Source of the DNA: Pseudorasbora parva
Taxonomy: Eukaryota; Chordata; Actinopteri; Cypriniformes; Gobionidae
NCBI RefSeq assembly: GCF_024679245.1
Contig: NC_090173.1
Coordinates: 27,368,160 to 27,432,159 of the forward strand
Direction of reading: 5' to 3'
Length of the DNA: 64,000 nucleotides
The notes beneath the pieces were generated by a model, which saw only the letters and a program-made list of their open reading frames with translations, ran no database searches and was not told the origin of the DNA. Each line of letters starts with the position of its first letter. Position 1 is the stretch's first letter. The position numbers were made by a program, and so were the translations under genes. Below are positions 34,711 through 54,654 of the stretch, one piece after another.

Positions 34711-36130
34711 ATGAGTTTTGCCAGTGCAATTTACTTATGTATTTTACAAAAAAAAAAAAAATTGGTTCTAGTAAGTATTAAAGTACATATTACTTAGAAT
34801 AGCCCGAGTAAAGATTACAAGCACTTTCTGTGTGGAAAAAGTTGCCCAGCTTTTTTAAAGTAAATTTCACCCCAAATTTTTTTCAGTGTGGAGTAGTTGC
34901 TTTTGACATCAAGGTGGCAGAGTGAAACCATACCTGAAACTACAACTGACAGTTTCCATATATACCATAAATTCAAATCACTGCAAGGGAGCTGAATGAT
35001 ATGAATATGTATATAAAAATGTCTATCTAGATTTGTATATGACTTTTGGCTTTGACATTTGTGCATCATAAACCTGTTGTAAGCAAATATTGTTGAATGA
35101 TAAAAAAACAACAACTAACTCATACTACTGGTATACCTTGCCTATTCTATCCTGTATGAGGTGTTTGAAATGTAAGCAGTTGAATTAAAAAATGTATAAA
35201 AACAGTTTACAACAGTAACAGTTTTTCCAGTGTTATTTTATTCCTTGCATGATTTCAAGAATTAAGTTCAACTATTAACATTAACTCAATCCACAGAGTG
35301 CTTTAATTTACGAATGAAATGTTTCTGGAACAAATTATTCACAGTACAGTCATGTCAAATCTGAACAAGAGGGGGAACCACACATTATGATAATACACAT
35401 TATTGCCACTTACAGCTGTGGCCATATATATCTATATATCATGTTTAAGTTATACGTTTTTCCTAAACCTGTTATTTTTATCCATTAACATTTACATTTG
35501 ATTTATGAATTTAGGATTATCAGAGTTTTTTTCCTGTCTTTCGTAAGAAAAAAAAAAAATTCAAAACAAGGAGGAATATCAAAACATAAAATTATGCACT
35601 TATCTAAAAAAATTAAATGATAAAACAGGCAATGCAGGTCACTAGTTTTTCTACTAGAATGGAGTAGAGTGTTAATAGGCTATTACCTTGTGCAGAGCTT
35701 CATGATTACGTGATTAGTTTCCTATAATGTACAGAAACAATCACTGCTACACAGCTGAGACTACAACCTAGAATCACATTTAAACACTATTGTGTTAATA
35801 CATACACATTATTAAGAAGAAGAATTTAAATAAAGTTTAAATCACATGTATTTTTCATTGGCCCATTTTATAGAATCTATTTAAATTACATTTTTTAAAC
35901 ACACACATCAACATACAGCAGCACATCAAAGCAAAATCTTCAATTTTTGCTTTTGAACCTCAACACACAAAAATATGGACTATATTTAGTGTTTCCAAGT
36001 GCCCAAAATGCAGACCACACTGATATTATTTTGGGGGCTAAGTAGCAATTCAGGGGCAGCTCTTTTCAAGGCACTCTGAGATAGGTGAGTGTATGAAACT
36101 TTGTGGCCCCCTGCAGACAGGGCGTTGTCA
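34711..36130. other. Intergenic, AT-rich, no gene seen
   Basis: Only A-runs (34748-34761, 35551-35562) and short AT repeats. The right end contains the presumed 3' UTR of the minus-strand gene at 36131-40924. Confidence 0.5.
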
Positions 36131-39100
36131 TTACAGTGTGCCCTGTGCCTGCTCACTGAGGAACTCCTCCAGCACGTTTATGATTCCACAGGCCTCGGGA
36201 AAGCTGCTGTGCTCTGCGCGTGCATTCTGCAGCAGCACGTCCCCGTTTCCACAGCTCTGCAGGAACAGACAGCAGCGGAACAGAGCGTAGTGGCTCATTT
36301 CAGCCTGACGGATGAAGCGCTTCAGGTTGTTCATGTCCTGGATGGCCTGCATGGAGGAAGAATGTGCATACTGTATATAAATATATTTTTGTATATTACC
36401 CAAATATTTGTATATTACCCAATCTTTTTTGTTAATTTAATAATTTAACTGATTATTTATAATTATTTCCTTTCCTGTATTAAATTCATATCTAACATAC
36501 CCTCATTATTTATACTGCGAACAAATGATTACAACAACCAGCAGAATGCAGAGGGTTACCAAAAAACGTATTATTATTTACAAGTGTCATATGCAAGATC
36601 TGGAAACCAGACCGAAGAGTTACCAATATATCATAGAAAAAATATTCTTTGACAAAAAAATAAAAACGAACTAACTCAAATTAATCTCCTGCATTTAAAG
36701 GGATAGTCCACCCAAAGATTAAAATTCTGTTATTATTTACTCATTACGCACTTATGACTTCCCTTCATCCGGGGAGCACGGAGCACCAAAGATGTATTTT
36801 GAAGAAAGTTGGTAACCAGATGGTTTTGGATCCCACTAACTTACATTTTAATAACAGAAAAAATACAACGAAGGTCAATGGGAACGGAAACCCAAATCCA
36901 AATTGTCTTCTTTTGTGTTCAGGAGAAGAAAGGTTTGGAATGATATGAGGGTAAGACAATTTGGGTGGACTATCCATGCTAACTATTTAACATGTTAGCA
37001 TGTTAGCAAGCAACAAAAATCAGTGAACAGCATGCAATGTAATATCTAGATATCAGGTTACTATTATGCAAAATCAGAAGCACCTTAAAATCAGAAAAAA
37101 ATCAGAATACCTTAAGTTTAAAGTTCTCTAGGATCTGACGGAGGAGGAAAGGGTTAAAGCGCTCTGCAGCATTGAGGAAGGCCTGGATCCAGTCATCACA
37201 GAACCGGTTACTGACTGCAGTTTAAATATAAACACAGCATTATCAACAAAACCTGTGTATGGAATGAGAAAGCACATAGATTTAGTAAGAGATTATGATG
37301 ATGGTGACACTGCTGCTGACCTTCATTGGTTAGTGTGGGAGGGCTGGTTGAGCAGTTGATGATCAGATTGGTGTGAGAGTCTTCTGAAATCGCCTTACAG
37401 AGGGAGGCTGTAGTGGTGTCCTCTTGGACTAGACCCTGCAGGCTTGCTGCTTTGATAAATCTAATCAAGACAATTGATCAAGCTGCAGTAGCTATCAGTA
37501 CTTAAACCTACTGGGTACTGGGTAAAAAGACCATGTTGTTTTGCTCACCTTGCTACATCTGTTTTTGTCTTGTCATCTGCTTCTGTGACCTCTACAAGTT
37601 TGTGACTCAAAGCCTGCAGCAGAGAAGTGAGGTTATGCTCATTTATCCTTTCATTTAATACAGTATATTATTGTTTTCAGATGTTAAATGTATATGATCT
37701 AGAGACAGCAGTGGTTTCTTACAGCGTGCAGAAGGTACCCGACGTTCGCCTGCAACAGCTGAACCACTCTGTGAATGTGCATTACTGACTCTTCGTACCA
37801 CTGGTTCAGGTAGGGCCTGACATCAGTCTCCAAGTTCTGCATCTGTAACCAGAGGTTACCAACAATGTTATAGCATATATAACTTCAAAAGACCGATTTC
37901 AACAGGTACGTTATTTCCATTGTTAAAAAAAATAAAAATGTCCTTACCTCTGGAGTCAAACAGCCCTGCAGACCCTGGACGTACTTGTCCAGCTCAATTC
38001 TGAATGTTTGTATGGTTAAGTAAAATTAATTCTTCTATTAAGAGAGAACAGTGTTTGAATGCAATGGTAAAACCTGATATCACTTCAGTCCTTAAAGCAC
38101 AATGCTGGATTTCCTACAGTTTAAAGTTGCCATGAAATTAAAATGGACAATTCTTGTTTATTTACATTTTTAGAGTTTATGATTATAAATAATTTGTCTG
38201 TGCATGTACATCATTTTTTTGTATTCATGTGCATTCATAATATTTAATCAAAACAAAAAAGTGACACTTCATGTCTTCTCTGATGACGTGCGTTAGTGGA
38301 GCGAGGGCAGGCAACCTGTCACTCACATGACATTACAGCAATAGCAAACCACAACCATTCAAACAATTCACCATTTTTCTACTTGTTCAAGAAGCTGTTT
38401 CTCTCTGAAATACAGCATAACAGGGAAGAACAGACTATTACAACTTCCATTTCATGGCTACTTTAATGGTCAGTCCTTTGTGATTGAGGATATAAATTCA
38501 GGCCCTTCTCTGATCCTCCTAGAAGACACACCACCCAGCCATTGCCATCAGCCTCAGGCTGTTCTGGAGATTTCTCTTGCTCCAGCAGACAGCAGTAACA
38601 GCCCACCGCTTGCTCAGGGATGCTTGAAAACAAACATCATATCAGTAAGTTAGGGAAATACATGGTGATATTATACTGAATGACAATGAGATATGGTCAG
38701 GATATTTAGCACAGAAGGATTATTAAAAACGAGTAATTTCAGTACTTCAGTTTCAGTTAGGGGGAGGGGGAGATGTGAGGGAGGATTTTTCAGCCGGGAC
38801 TTTTTACTGCGCCGAGTCGAAGTACTCTCAGAAGTGCTATTCCACCATACATTATAGTTCTTTAATCCACTTAGAAAAGCGCCACGTTTTATTTTATGTC
38901 ACCATACTAGGTCGTTCAACTATCCGTGTAACTGTATTTGAATAGGGAAATGTGGAGGTGTTTGGTCGCTTCTAACTTGATCTCTGTTTGGTACTATAGT
39001 GAATGAACTGAGCTTAGTGGGCTAAGGTAAATGCTATCAGATCATCACCGGGCGTCAGAGAGATTAAGTGCACGCACTCAGACAAGAGAGATATGCATCA

Positions 39101-40924
39101 ACTCGTTTAAGTTAAGGGAATAACATAGTTTAATATGAAAAAGCAGTGAAGTATCCATTTAAAAGGGGTGATGAATTGAGAAATCAACTTTCCCTTGAGC
39201 TTTTGATGTATAAAAGGTCATGTTAATATAAGAATATCCTGTAAGTTTCAGAGCTGAAAACTTCCTTGTTAGTCAAAGAAAAGCTTTTATAGACACCAGG
39301 CCCAGAAAACGATCATGTTCGCATCTTGACGTCAAATGTTGCGAAACACCGCCTCTACAGAATAATAAGCACGTTTAATTCAGTAGCCCCATCCACCGAC
39401 TCATGGAGCTGTTCGGATCGCTAGCCAGCTGCAATAAACATGCCGAAGAAGATAGCAAGATATTCTGGAAGAACACAGTCGCTACAGTCGCTTCCTTCGG
39501 ATCCTAATATTAGGAATGCGATACTTCATTTTTTTTTTTTTAAATGAAGTTCCAGCTCATGTGGGGAAGACATTGTGTGCGTGTTCACAATTGCTTCATT
39601 TAACTGTTGAATCGTTTGTAAACAAGTCTCACTTATTTAAGTTAGTTGCCAGAGCAACATTTATAATTTTTGTTTACATTATGTTTAATATTTATACGTT
39701 TTCTAAGTTCAAGCTTATTTCATTTTTATTACAAGAGACAAAAACAATTTTATTGAGAGTTAGTCAACAATAACAACACTAATACGAAGTACCTTAGTTC
39801 CACAGTGGCAATGTTACCCATACCCCCCAGCAAAGCGCCCTTGCTCAGCCTGCGGGAGATGTAGCTTCGTAGTTCAGGTTCCGACTCAGATGGCAAGCTG
39901 GTGTCTAGCAGTGTGAGACTTCAAGAGAGAAAATTGTGTGTTAAAACACTCTAATATCAACAAGAAAGGGTAAAGTGAACCAGCAGACAGACAAGCAGTT
40001 AATGAAGCATAGATGCTCACAGAATCAGCAACAGCACCTGGCAGAGACGCATACTAAGAGAGTTTGGTGTTAGACAGATTAGTTTAATGGTTATGAATGA
40101 GATGAGGAAGTCAACATGATGTCAAGCCAGACGCATAATCCTGTTTGCATTGTTTTGAATGAAGCCATGATTTTTCGTCCATCACAACACTGAAAGCCAC
40201 TGGACTGATGACTGACAGAGATGATGGATGGACCCTCTTTACCTAAAGTCCTCCTGACTTGTGGTTGAGTCTGATCTCCTCTGGCTCCAGGCCACACTCT
40301 CTCCAGAAGCTTCAGATCTGGGTAGTTTGATAATGTATTTAATACTTTATAAGCATTAATATGTTAAGATTTCCTGGGTTATGAGTTGGCCTACATGTTC
40401 ATGTATGCCGTTTTACGTCTCATATACATATTAGGGTCCATATAGTGTGTATAACTCATCCATGATACAGTCATATGATTCCATAAGACTAACTATTTAT
40501 TGTAAACTATGCTGCCAGTAAGATATTTCTCATGTCATGCAACTGAAAGCTTAAGTCATATAAGTACATTAATCATTAATTTTAACTCATACACAAATCA
40601 AATAAGCCATAGATTGTCTAGACCTCACTGCACATTCATAAATATAATATATTATTTAATATGAGGCATGAGGCAAACCAACTAACGTTAGCATTTTGCA
40701 AAGCTCTCTGCATTTTGAAAACCCCATTGGCACAAATGACAAGCAAGGATTTGTTTAAAGTTAAAAGCATTATACCTTGTGTTTTGGTAGTAATATATGG
40801 CATAGTAGCTATTAATCAGTTGTATTTTCTGGCTGTATCCTGCGATCTCTTCGCTGTCGAAGTCTCCATCCTTTTCATCCACGTCTATGGACTCCTGGAA
40901 GGAAGAGGTCTGGGATGTAAACAT
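36131..40924 (-). CDS. C17orf75 (Njmu-R1) homolog
   Basis: Ten minus-strand exons, in transcript order: 40924-40776, 40317-40243, 39918-39793, 38622-38494, 38005-37948, 37842-37723, 37613-37549, 37460-37321, 37214-37111, 36346-36131 (stop 36131-36133). They sum to 1182 nt, 393 aa, against 396 in human by my recollection. Strong matches to C17orf75 are QESIDVDEKD near the start, LPSESEPELRSYISRRLSKG, AVGCYYCLLEQEK, LFRIELDKY, AASLQGLVQED and DMNNLKRFIRQAEMSHYALF near the end. The human protein is a subunit of the WDR11-FAM91A1 complex, which acts with TBC1D23 in capture of AP-1 vesicles at the trans-Golgi. The fifth exon fits only if its upstream intron is an AT-AC intron. Confidence 0.93.
36701..36975. 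mobile_element. MITE with GGATAGTCCACCCAAA ends
   Basis: Ends GGATAGTCCACCCAAA (36701) and TTTGGGTGGACTATCC (to 36975) are perfect 16-bp inverted repeats. It lies in the last intron of the C17orf75 homolog; relatives lie at 16729-17012 and 58638-58906. Confidence 0.85.
38006..38493 (-). other. Probable U12-type AT-AC intron of the C17orf75 homolog
   Basis: Read on the minus strand, the exon ends ...CTGAATTT and the intron begins ATATCCTCAA (from 38493), one base off the minor-class consensus ATATCCTT. No GT or GC donor fits nearby. Near the other end is TTACTTAAC (38023-38015), close to the U12 branch site TCCTTAAC, about 11 nt before the terminal AAAC (to 38006). This splice gives GLNLFRIELDKY and an open 393-codon frame. 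The AG six bases downstream (38000-38001) would break the frame. The intron is 488 bp, of which 338 bp is a MITE. Confidence 0.85.
38125..38462. mobile_element. TTAA-target MITE inside the U12 intron
   Basis: 338 bp, inverted ends AGTTGCCATGAAAT and ATTTCATGGCTACT, TTAA at 38121-38124 and 38463-38466. Its right border lies about 30 bp from the 5' splice site of the AT-AC intron. Confidence 0.87.
39170..39780 (+). mobile_element. DNA transposon remnant with a short coding start
   Basis: In an intron of the C17orf75 homolog. After ATG at 39439 it reads KKIARYSGRTQS, and further on CSQLLHLTVESFVNKSH, which faintly recalls THAP-type or related transposon zinc-finger proteins. A T-run (39529-39541) and stops interrupt it. 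Borders and superfamily were not determined. Confidence 0.4.
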
Positions 40925-42266
40925 GTCTGCAAAGCCAAGAAGACTACCGACACTACGGATTACGTGCTATTCCGGTAACTAATAAATTTCAGTCGTCCTA
41001 AAGATGTCAATACATCAAAGCCATGTCATTATTTTGTTTAAAAATGCATTTAAATTCTACGTGACATTTGACTTGAGTAGCAGGAGTAAAAAGGCGACAT
41101 TTATACGCATGCGCTGTAGTGGTGCTTCGTTCGGCGAAGTAAGTGAACGAATCGATTCGTTCTCGTTCACTTCTGCGCTCATATTTTCATCCCATATAAT
41201 GTATATCTATATTTTCATCCTACCTTCTGATTATTATGGCAGCACAAACAATATAATTGTGTGGACATACAATTGTATGGACGCCTTTCACTGAACAAAT
41301 GCGTGTGTTAATTTCTGATCGATTTATGTTTAGGCAAGTCAATCTTATTCATATCAAGATAAGAAATGGAACGTAACAATTGTATACTACTGATGACAAC
41401 ACGATTAAATAATGAAATAAACATTAAACAATTTTATTTAGGCTATTATTGTCTTTTTAGATTTGCCCACTGTTGCCGACTGGGGGATAATAGATGTGCT
41501 TTGTTACTCACCTGAACTTAAAAACGTAATTAAATATTCTCTTAACGATTATTAATAATTGTGATGAAGCCCCTGCCACGGAAATATTTTACACATACTG
41601 TTGCCTTTTTAAGCGTATGATATCAAACGAATTCAAAGGGATTCAAGAGAATTCAAATGATTCAAAAGAATCGAATCACTTAGCGTCATGAATCAATAGC
41701 GTCATCACTACTAAACATGCGCTTAAAGGTTTGCGCGTTTACGTGTAAGCTAAGCGCGCCAAAGGCAACAGGAAAGAAGAATGTCAAGAATGCATTAAAT
41801 CAGGGTCTTTATAAAAGGTGGAAACGTGAACATGGAAACTGTGATACATGTGGTAAAGCAGAATCAGTAGAGCATGTGTGATGCATAGGAGCAATATTTA
41901 AATTAAATCAAGCTTGGTATAAATAATTTCTCTTCAGGTACTGTTAGGAAATTAATCAAAATTTTGATATTTCATGAATTAGTTGTTTTCTTAAAACAAA
42001 CAAGACTGATCAATAGAATTTAGAATATAGTTGTAGTTTTATTTATTTATTATAATTGGTTTCAAACCATAGACCGTAAAGTTTCAAACAGGTTTCGAAC
42101 TTATGCGTTCCACACTCCAGTTCAGAAGGGGGCGGGAATGCACCATTTAAGTTGCTTTGCCAACACCAAAAGAAGAAGACAAAGCGCGCCAAAGAAGCGA
42201 CGTGAGCTACTGGATCTGCCGAAAACATACTGTAGTGCTCTAATATAATACGCATATTTTGTGAAG
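40925..42266. other. Divergent intergenic region
   Basis: 1.34 kb between the start of the C17orf75 homolog (minus) and the CYTH gene (plus); promoters of both should lie here. 41640-41690 has several GATTCAA-type iterations. 41790-41890 reads in one frame as CDTCGKAESVEHV, reminiscent of the Cys-His tail of LINE ORFs, too short to assign. Confidence 0.4.
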
Positions 42267-42800
42267 ATGCCGTCAAATGTAGAAATAAAAGCCGTTTTGC
42301 GTGATCTGCGTTACCTCACACAGCGTGCAAAGGAGCTGAGTGGTACAGGCGGGACTGTGATCCGTCAGCAAGACACGTTTTTCAAAGTGCCCGCAGGACG
42401 GCTGAAACTCAGGGATTTACAGGATGGCACGGGGCAGTTGATCTTCTATGAGAGGCCAGATACAGAAGGACCCAAGCTGTCAAACTACTCCATAACCCCT
42501 ACCAACGACCCACAGGGGCTCGTCAAGGTTCTGACGGATGCGTTGGGGCAAGTTGGGCAGGTGAAGAAGGAGAGGAGGCTGTATATGGTGGGACAGACCA
42601 GGGTGCATGTTGATTCTGTGGAGGGCCTGGGGGACTTCATGGAGCTTGAGGTGGTGATGAAAGAGAACCAGAGTAGAGAAGAAGGAGTGGCCATCGCAAA
42701 TGAGCTGATGCTGGAGCTGGGAGTGAAGGAGGAGGATCTGATTGATGGCGCCTACATGGACCTCTTAGTGAAGAACCAGCAAAATGGACATGAACCATAG
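42267..42800 (+). CDS. Intronless CYTH-domain protein (CyaB/ThTPase-like fold)
   Basis: Single exon, ATG 42267 to TAG 42800, 177 aa. The open frame extends two codons upstream to a GTG, but the ATG is the only plausible start. The N-terminus has NVEIKAVLRD, the EIK-type signature of the CYTH superfamily (CyaB adenylate cyclase, thiamine triphosphatase, inorganic triphosphatases), whose acidic and basic strands line a tunnel binding triphosphates and metal. Later strands show FFKVPAGRLKLRD, QLIFYERPD, KKERRLYMVGQTRVHVD, GDFMELEVVMK and a C-terminal ELGVKEEDLIDGAYMDLL. This layout is closer to bacterial class IV cyclase-like proteins than to vertebrate THTPA. Substrate unknown; triphosphate hydrolysis is inference. 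AATAAA at 43007-43012. Confidence 0.87.
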   Translation: MPSNVEIKAVLRDLRYLTQRAKELSGTGGTVIRQQDTFFKVPAGRLKLRDLQDGTGQLIFYERPDTEGPKLSNYSITPTNDPQGLVKVLTDALGQVGQVKKERRLYMVGQTRVHVDSVEGLGDFMELEVVMKENQSREEGVAIANELMLELGVKEEDLIDGAYMDLLVKNQQNGHEP

Positions 42801-43006
42801 ACTCTTAACCAGATCTGGTCTACTGTGTGGCACTTAAAGCCACCTATCAAAGATTATATGGCTCACTTAAACAATGCTTAATCTGACTAACATTAAAGTG
42901 TCTCTGTATGTTATTGTTTTACCTTTAATAGTAGCTGCACCTTTTCTAATGCTATATAAAATAACAGGCTGTTGAGTTATAAAGCACTATCCAAAATGAT
43001 CAACAG

Positions 43007-43012
43007 AATAAA
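43007..43012 (+). terminator. Polyadenylation signal of the CYTH gene
   Basis: AATAAA about 207 bp after the CYTH stop codon. Confidence 0.7.
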
Positions 43013-43299
43013 CAATGTGCATGAATTGTGTTTGGTCTGTTTTTATTGTATACATGTAACCTATGTGATCAAACATTTCTCTCTTTTCATAGTACATGAC
43101 AAAATAGGGCCATAAAAATGTCAGGGCAGGAAATTAATAAAATGTAAGCAATTGTCAAATGTATAAATTTAGCCACTTATTTGATTTCAGGGGCAATTTG
43201 AAATGTACATATATTTTAAAAATAACCCGTTTTTTCACGGAAACCTTTAAACCAGTTTTTTCAGTTTTTGTGAAGCACAGCAATCTTGCTGCACATCAG

Positions 43300-43492
43300 A
43301 ACTATATTCTTACGCTGTGATGGATGATTAAAGGAATTTGACCTTTGCGTTTTCTCATATTTACAAGTCATGACTGGGTAATTTTTAGGATCCTAGTCAC
43401 CCTGGTGTACTAAAAAAAAAAAAACGGAACTATGAATGGGAATCTAATTCAGATATTCTGAATTAGATAAAGTGCCAATAATTGTGGCCAAC
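43300..43492 (-). mobile_element. Tc1-like terminal fragment
   Basis: Reverse complement begins TTGGCCACAATTATTGGCAC and contains AGTACACCAGGGTGACTAGG, both shared with the remnant at 61437-62200. Only one end is present. Confidence 0.65.
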
Positions 43493-44090
43493 ATGCATAA
43501 ATAAATTATTCAATTTATTTATAAAGCACATTTAAAAACAACCATAGGTTGACCAAAGTGGTATAAATCAAGTTAAGATATTGTAAAACAAATAAAATAT
43601 AAAATAATAATAAATTGCAAAAACAATAAAATAAAACTGTTAGAATTAACTTTTAACCAATATAGTTTGTTTAACATGCATTGGAGAAAATGTTTATTTC
43701 AAAATTAATTTTTTGAATGAAAGATCAAAATATTAAACGATGCAGATTTATTTTCACAGCAGCCTTTGCTCATATTTACCAAGAGAGCCTAGTAGGCTAT
43801 ATTTGTATATAGGCCCTATGTATATTCAATAGCACTAGAACATTAATAGTAGGCCTACAGACAATTGTGTAAAATATAAAGACTATAAAGAGAGAAATCA
43901 AACAAGAAAACGATGTAAATGTTCAGTTCAGTAGGTTATGTAAAACAAACAAACGTTTCTATTGGCAAAGAGCAAAGAGCCGCTCCAAACAAGTAGGTGG
44001 CGTTGTAGTCATATCGATGATTCAACACGTGGAGTTCTTCTGTGCTCGCGAGAGTACATTTTTTCCCAAATCGCACCGCGCGCCCCTCTT
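43493..44090. other. Intergenic and rps15a promoter region
   Basis: AT-rich DNA; the rps15a promoter should occupy the right end (about 43950-44095). No TATA box is evident, as usual for ribosomal-protein genes. Confidence 0.5.
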
Positions 44091-44120
44091 CCTTCCTCTT
44101 TCCGCCATATTGCAGAACTG
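44085..44120 (+). promoter_or_regulatory. rps15a: 5' TOP tract and non-coding first exon of rps15a
   Basis: Pyrimidine run CCTCTTCCTTCCTCTTTCCG (44085-44104), then a non-coding exon ending CAGAACTG/GTAAGG at 44120. TOP mRNAs are controlled by growth signals through mTOR and LARP1. The exact start site within the tract cannot be read. Confidence 0.75.
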
Positions 44121-44570
44121 GTAAGGTTCAGGAATCCTACAATGCTTGAATAATCTGTTTAAAATCACGGACATCGTTGTATATCAAACACAGCTAGACT
44201 GAAATATGTGTTTATGAACAGCCTAGAAGCCAGATTTGTCCGTCATTTTATCAGTCTTGTCTGTATGCACGGATATATTTCCCTGATAATCATGATTCGC
44301 CAACCTCCACCATTCAGTAGTGCCTCTGTCCATGATTCTGGGGGACAGACACGAATAACCCGAGTCAAACCGAAGCCCTCCAACAGTCCGGTGCTTTATT
44401 TACAATCACAAATGTACGCTATTACTAAGTTGAAATATTGAGCTTGGAAACAAACCAAGATAGCTTAATTTGCTAACTAAGTCGCCCACTACCAAAGCGT
44501 TAAACATTGCGCATAGTGCCGGAGAAAATGATAAACAGTTTTTACTTGCAGTTCTATAACGTTAACGTAA

Positions 44571-52407
<7,837 letters not shown>

Positions 52408-52426
52408 ACATGTAAAGTCGACAACA

Positions 52427-52432
52427 AATAAA
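52427..52432 (+). terminator. rps15a: rps15a polyadenylation signal
   Basis: AATAAA 20 bp after the stop codon. Confidence 0.85.
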
Positions 52433-53240
52433 CACAGTGGAAGATAAGTTGTATGTGTGCTTTGCTTTCTTAATGCATTACATGCTATGTTCTCATTAAC
52501 ACCAGGAGCAAAAGGAACACATGTAAACTATTGAGAAGACACGATGCAGACCGCAAGTGAAAACAATTGTTCTGCTGATTAGTGTGATTGACACTTCTTT
52601 CAATTGGCTGGAAGTACAGTATTTAATTGTATATAAACCGATCTAGAAGAAAGGCTTTCATTCACTGTTTATAGTTTAGAAGCTTTAAAACTTTAATTAA
52701 AGTTTGAGACTTTAATGTCTGTTTTTCTGGGACCAGCATATTTGTGACACTTTTTAACAGCGATGCAGTGACTCCAATCACTGGCTTTCAGTTTAACTTG
52801 AGTGGCAATATTTCATGACTAGCAACTGCAAGAGGAATGCAATGAGTGCGTGTTAATGGGGTTCACATTGAAATCCACATTCCTTGATGTATTCATGGCT
52901 AATCTTGACTAGACTGATTTGGGGAGAGATTCTCAACTGTGAGCCTGTCAGAGGGAAAAAGTCCTCATACTTTGAGCATGTGAAATAATTGGCAGTTGGT
53001 ACTTGCTTCAGAGTCAGGTGGTTTGAAGTTTAAAAGTCTCTAAATATAGGCGTGGGGCTTCTGATATTATGATTTGTAAATATTACACTAAACAGTAGAT
53101 TTTCAGAACTTATTGAAGTCCAGCTCTTCAGGGTAGTTGTGTAGAAGGATGGAAAACATTTTATTTTATCAAGCATATGGCACTTGACTTTAACTGACTT
53201 TACAATAGTAGCTTGAAATAGTTTAATTATTGTATGTAAT

Positions 53241-53255
53241 GTGTATGTGTGTGTG

Positions 53256-53314
<59 letters not shown>
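53241..53314. repeat. (TG)n(TA)n(CA)n microsatellite
   Basis: Compound self-complementary dinucleotide run. The minus-strand open frame across it (53030-53392) is an artefact. Confidence 0.93.
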
Positions 53315-53316
<2 letters not shown>

Positions 53317-54654
53317 TTAAGTAACATAACTCACCACTGCTTAAATGATTTTCAGCATCTTTCTCAATCCCAATTGAGGTGAGCATGGTCATTTGCTTAT
53401 ATCTGCCAGCAGAAGGTGCTGTGCCGTTTTGTTGCTTGATACATGGGGCTGTCCATGGTCATGTCCAAAAGGTAGGTAATCCTCATTTTATGAAAATCTC
53501 ACAAATTTTTTGTAGTCTTGCAAGAAGCATTTGCTGCCCATTCTCATGTCTATGAACCACTTTTGGTGCTGTTTGTCCTGACACATTTTTGAAGATTTTT
53601 ACATTAATGTCATTTTGTCAAAGCTGCAGGTTCAACTACTAGCATGTCAAAAATATCAAGCACTGGCCTAATCAGTTGGTGTGAAAGATCAATTTATCTG
53701 GGTAAAAAATATTTTTACCTATAAGAGGAAATGTTTTTCCAACCTTATTAAATGTGGTTTAATGTAAGACTATTAAATGCATTTAATAAATAAAGACTAA
53801 GATTGTTGAATTTTCATATCATGAGGTGAATGTTTGTAAAATTTTGTAATAAGAAATGAGGTAAATTAAATCGTAGATTAGCCAGAATATGTAAGTTTTC
53901 ACCGCTAGAGGTCGCTTATTCAAAACAAAAGCGTAGCTTGACGCCTGGATTTTGCGGCGCTTTTATGCTGCATCTCTTTTTTCGGTCATGAATATGCACT
54001 GCTGTTTTATCATAAGTCATTTTTTGGGTATGTTGAAAGTTATAATGCTACTGTGCGTTTGCTTGAGACACTTGTTGCACACTGCAGTAAGCTGGATTGA
54101 TATTGGGTTTGGTAAAACATGAGTTATTTAAACAATAAGACAATGTTAAGCTATATAATTGGTTTTCTGTCAATTAATGTATCCAAACAGTTGCTCACCG
54201 GTCTAATACAAATAATGCATTAAGCATCTTTGGTGTTTCAATGGGGTCTAATTGATAGCTGAGGCACGGACACGGTCCTTATCCTGGTTATTTTTCTGGA
54301 TTTATTCTTGGAAGTAGGCTAGTACACAAAACGCCAAAATAATATTGTTCTAGTGATTGTTTTGTTTGTGCCTTTAATAAGTAATTAAATTTTATCTTTG
54401 AATCATTCATTTCAAAATAGTGCGTAACATTCAGGAACGAAACCACTCAGTTGCTTTTGAAATGGTTTTTGTTGGTAAAACAGAAAACATCTATATATCT
54501 ACAACAAACAAAAACTTATACAGGGGCATGTTTGCCCATTTAGGATTTTGGGAGCGGTTCATTTATTTTTGTTTTTGCTTAAGCCCCAGATAAATCTACT
54601 TGTTTTTGCCTCACTACATGACTCTTTAATGCCTGGTTACACACACGCACACAC

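Noticed and set aside
37948..37999. GT-AG reading of the fifth exon of the C17orf75 homolog (acceptor AG at 38000-38001)
   Set aside because: The 52-nt exon breaks the frame and no matching GT donor exists upstream; the AT-AC reading solves both.
42261..42266. GTG at 42261 as start of the CYTH protein
   Set aside because: An ATG two codons later is the normal eukaryotic choice.
53030..53392. 120-codon minus-strand open frame
   Set aside because: It runs through a TG/TA/CA microsatellite; the repeated YIYIYI stretch is the translation of the repeat.
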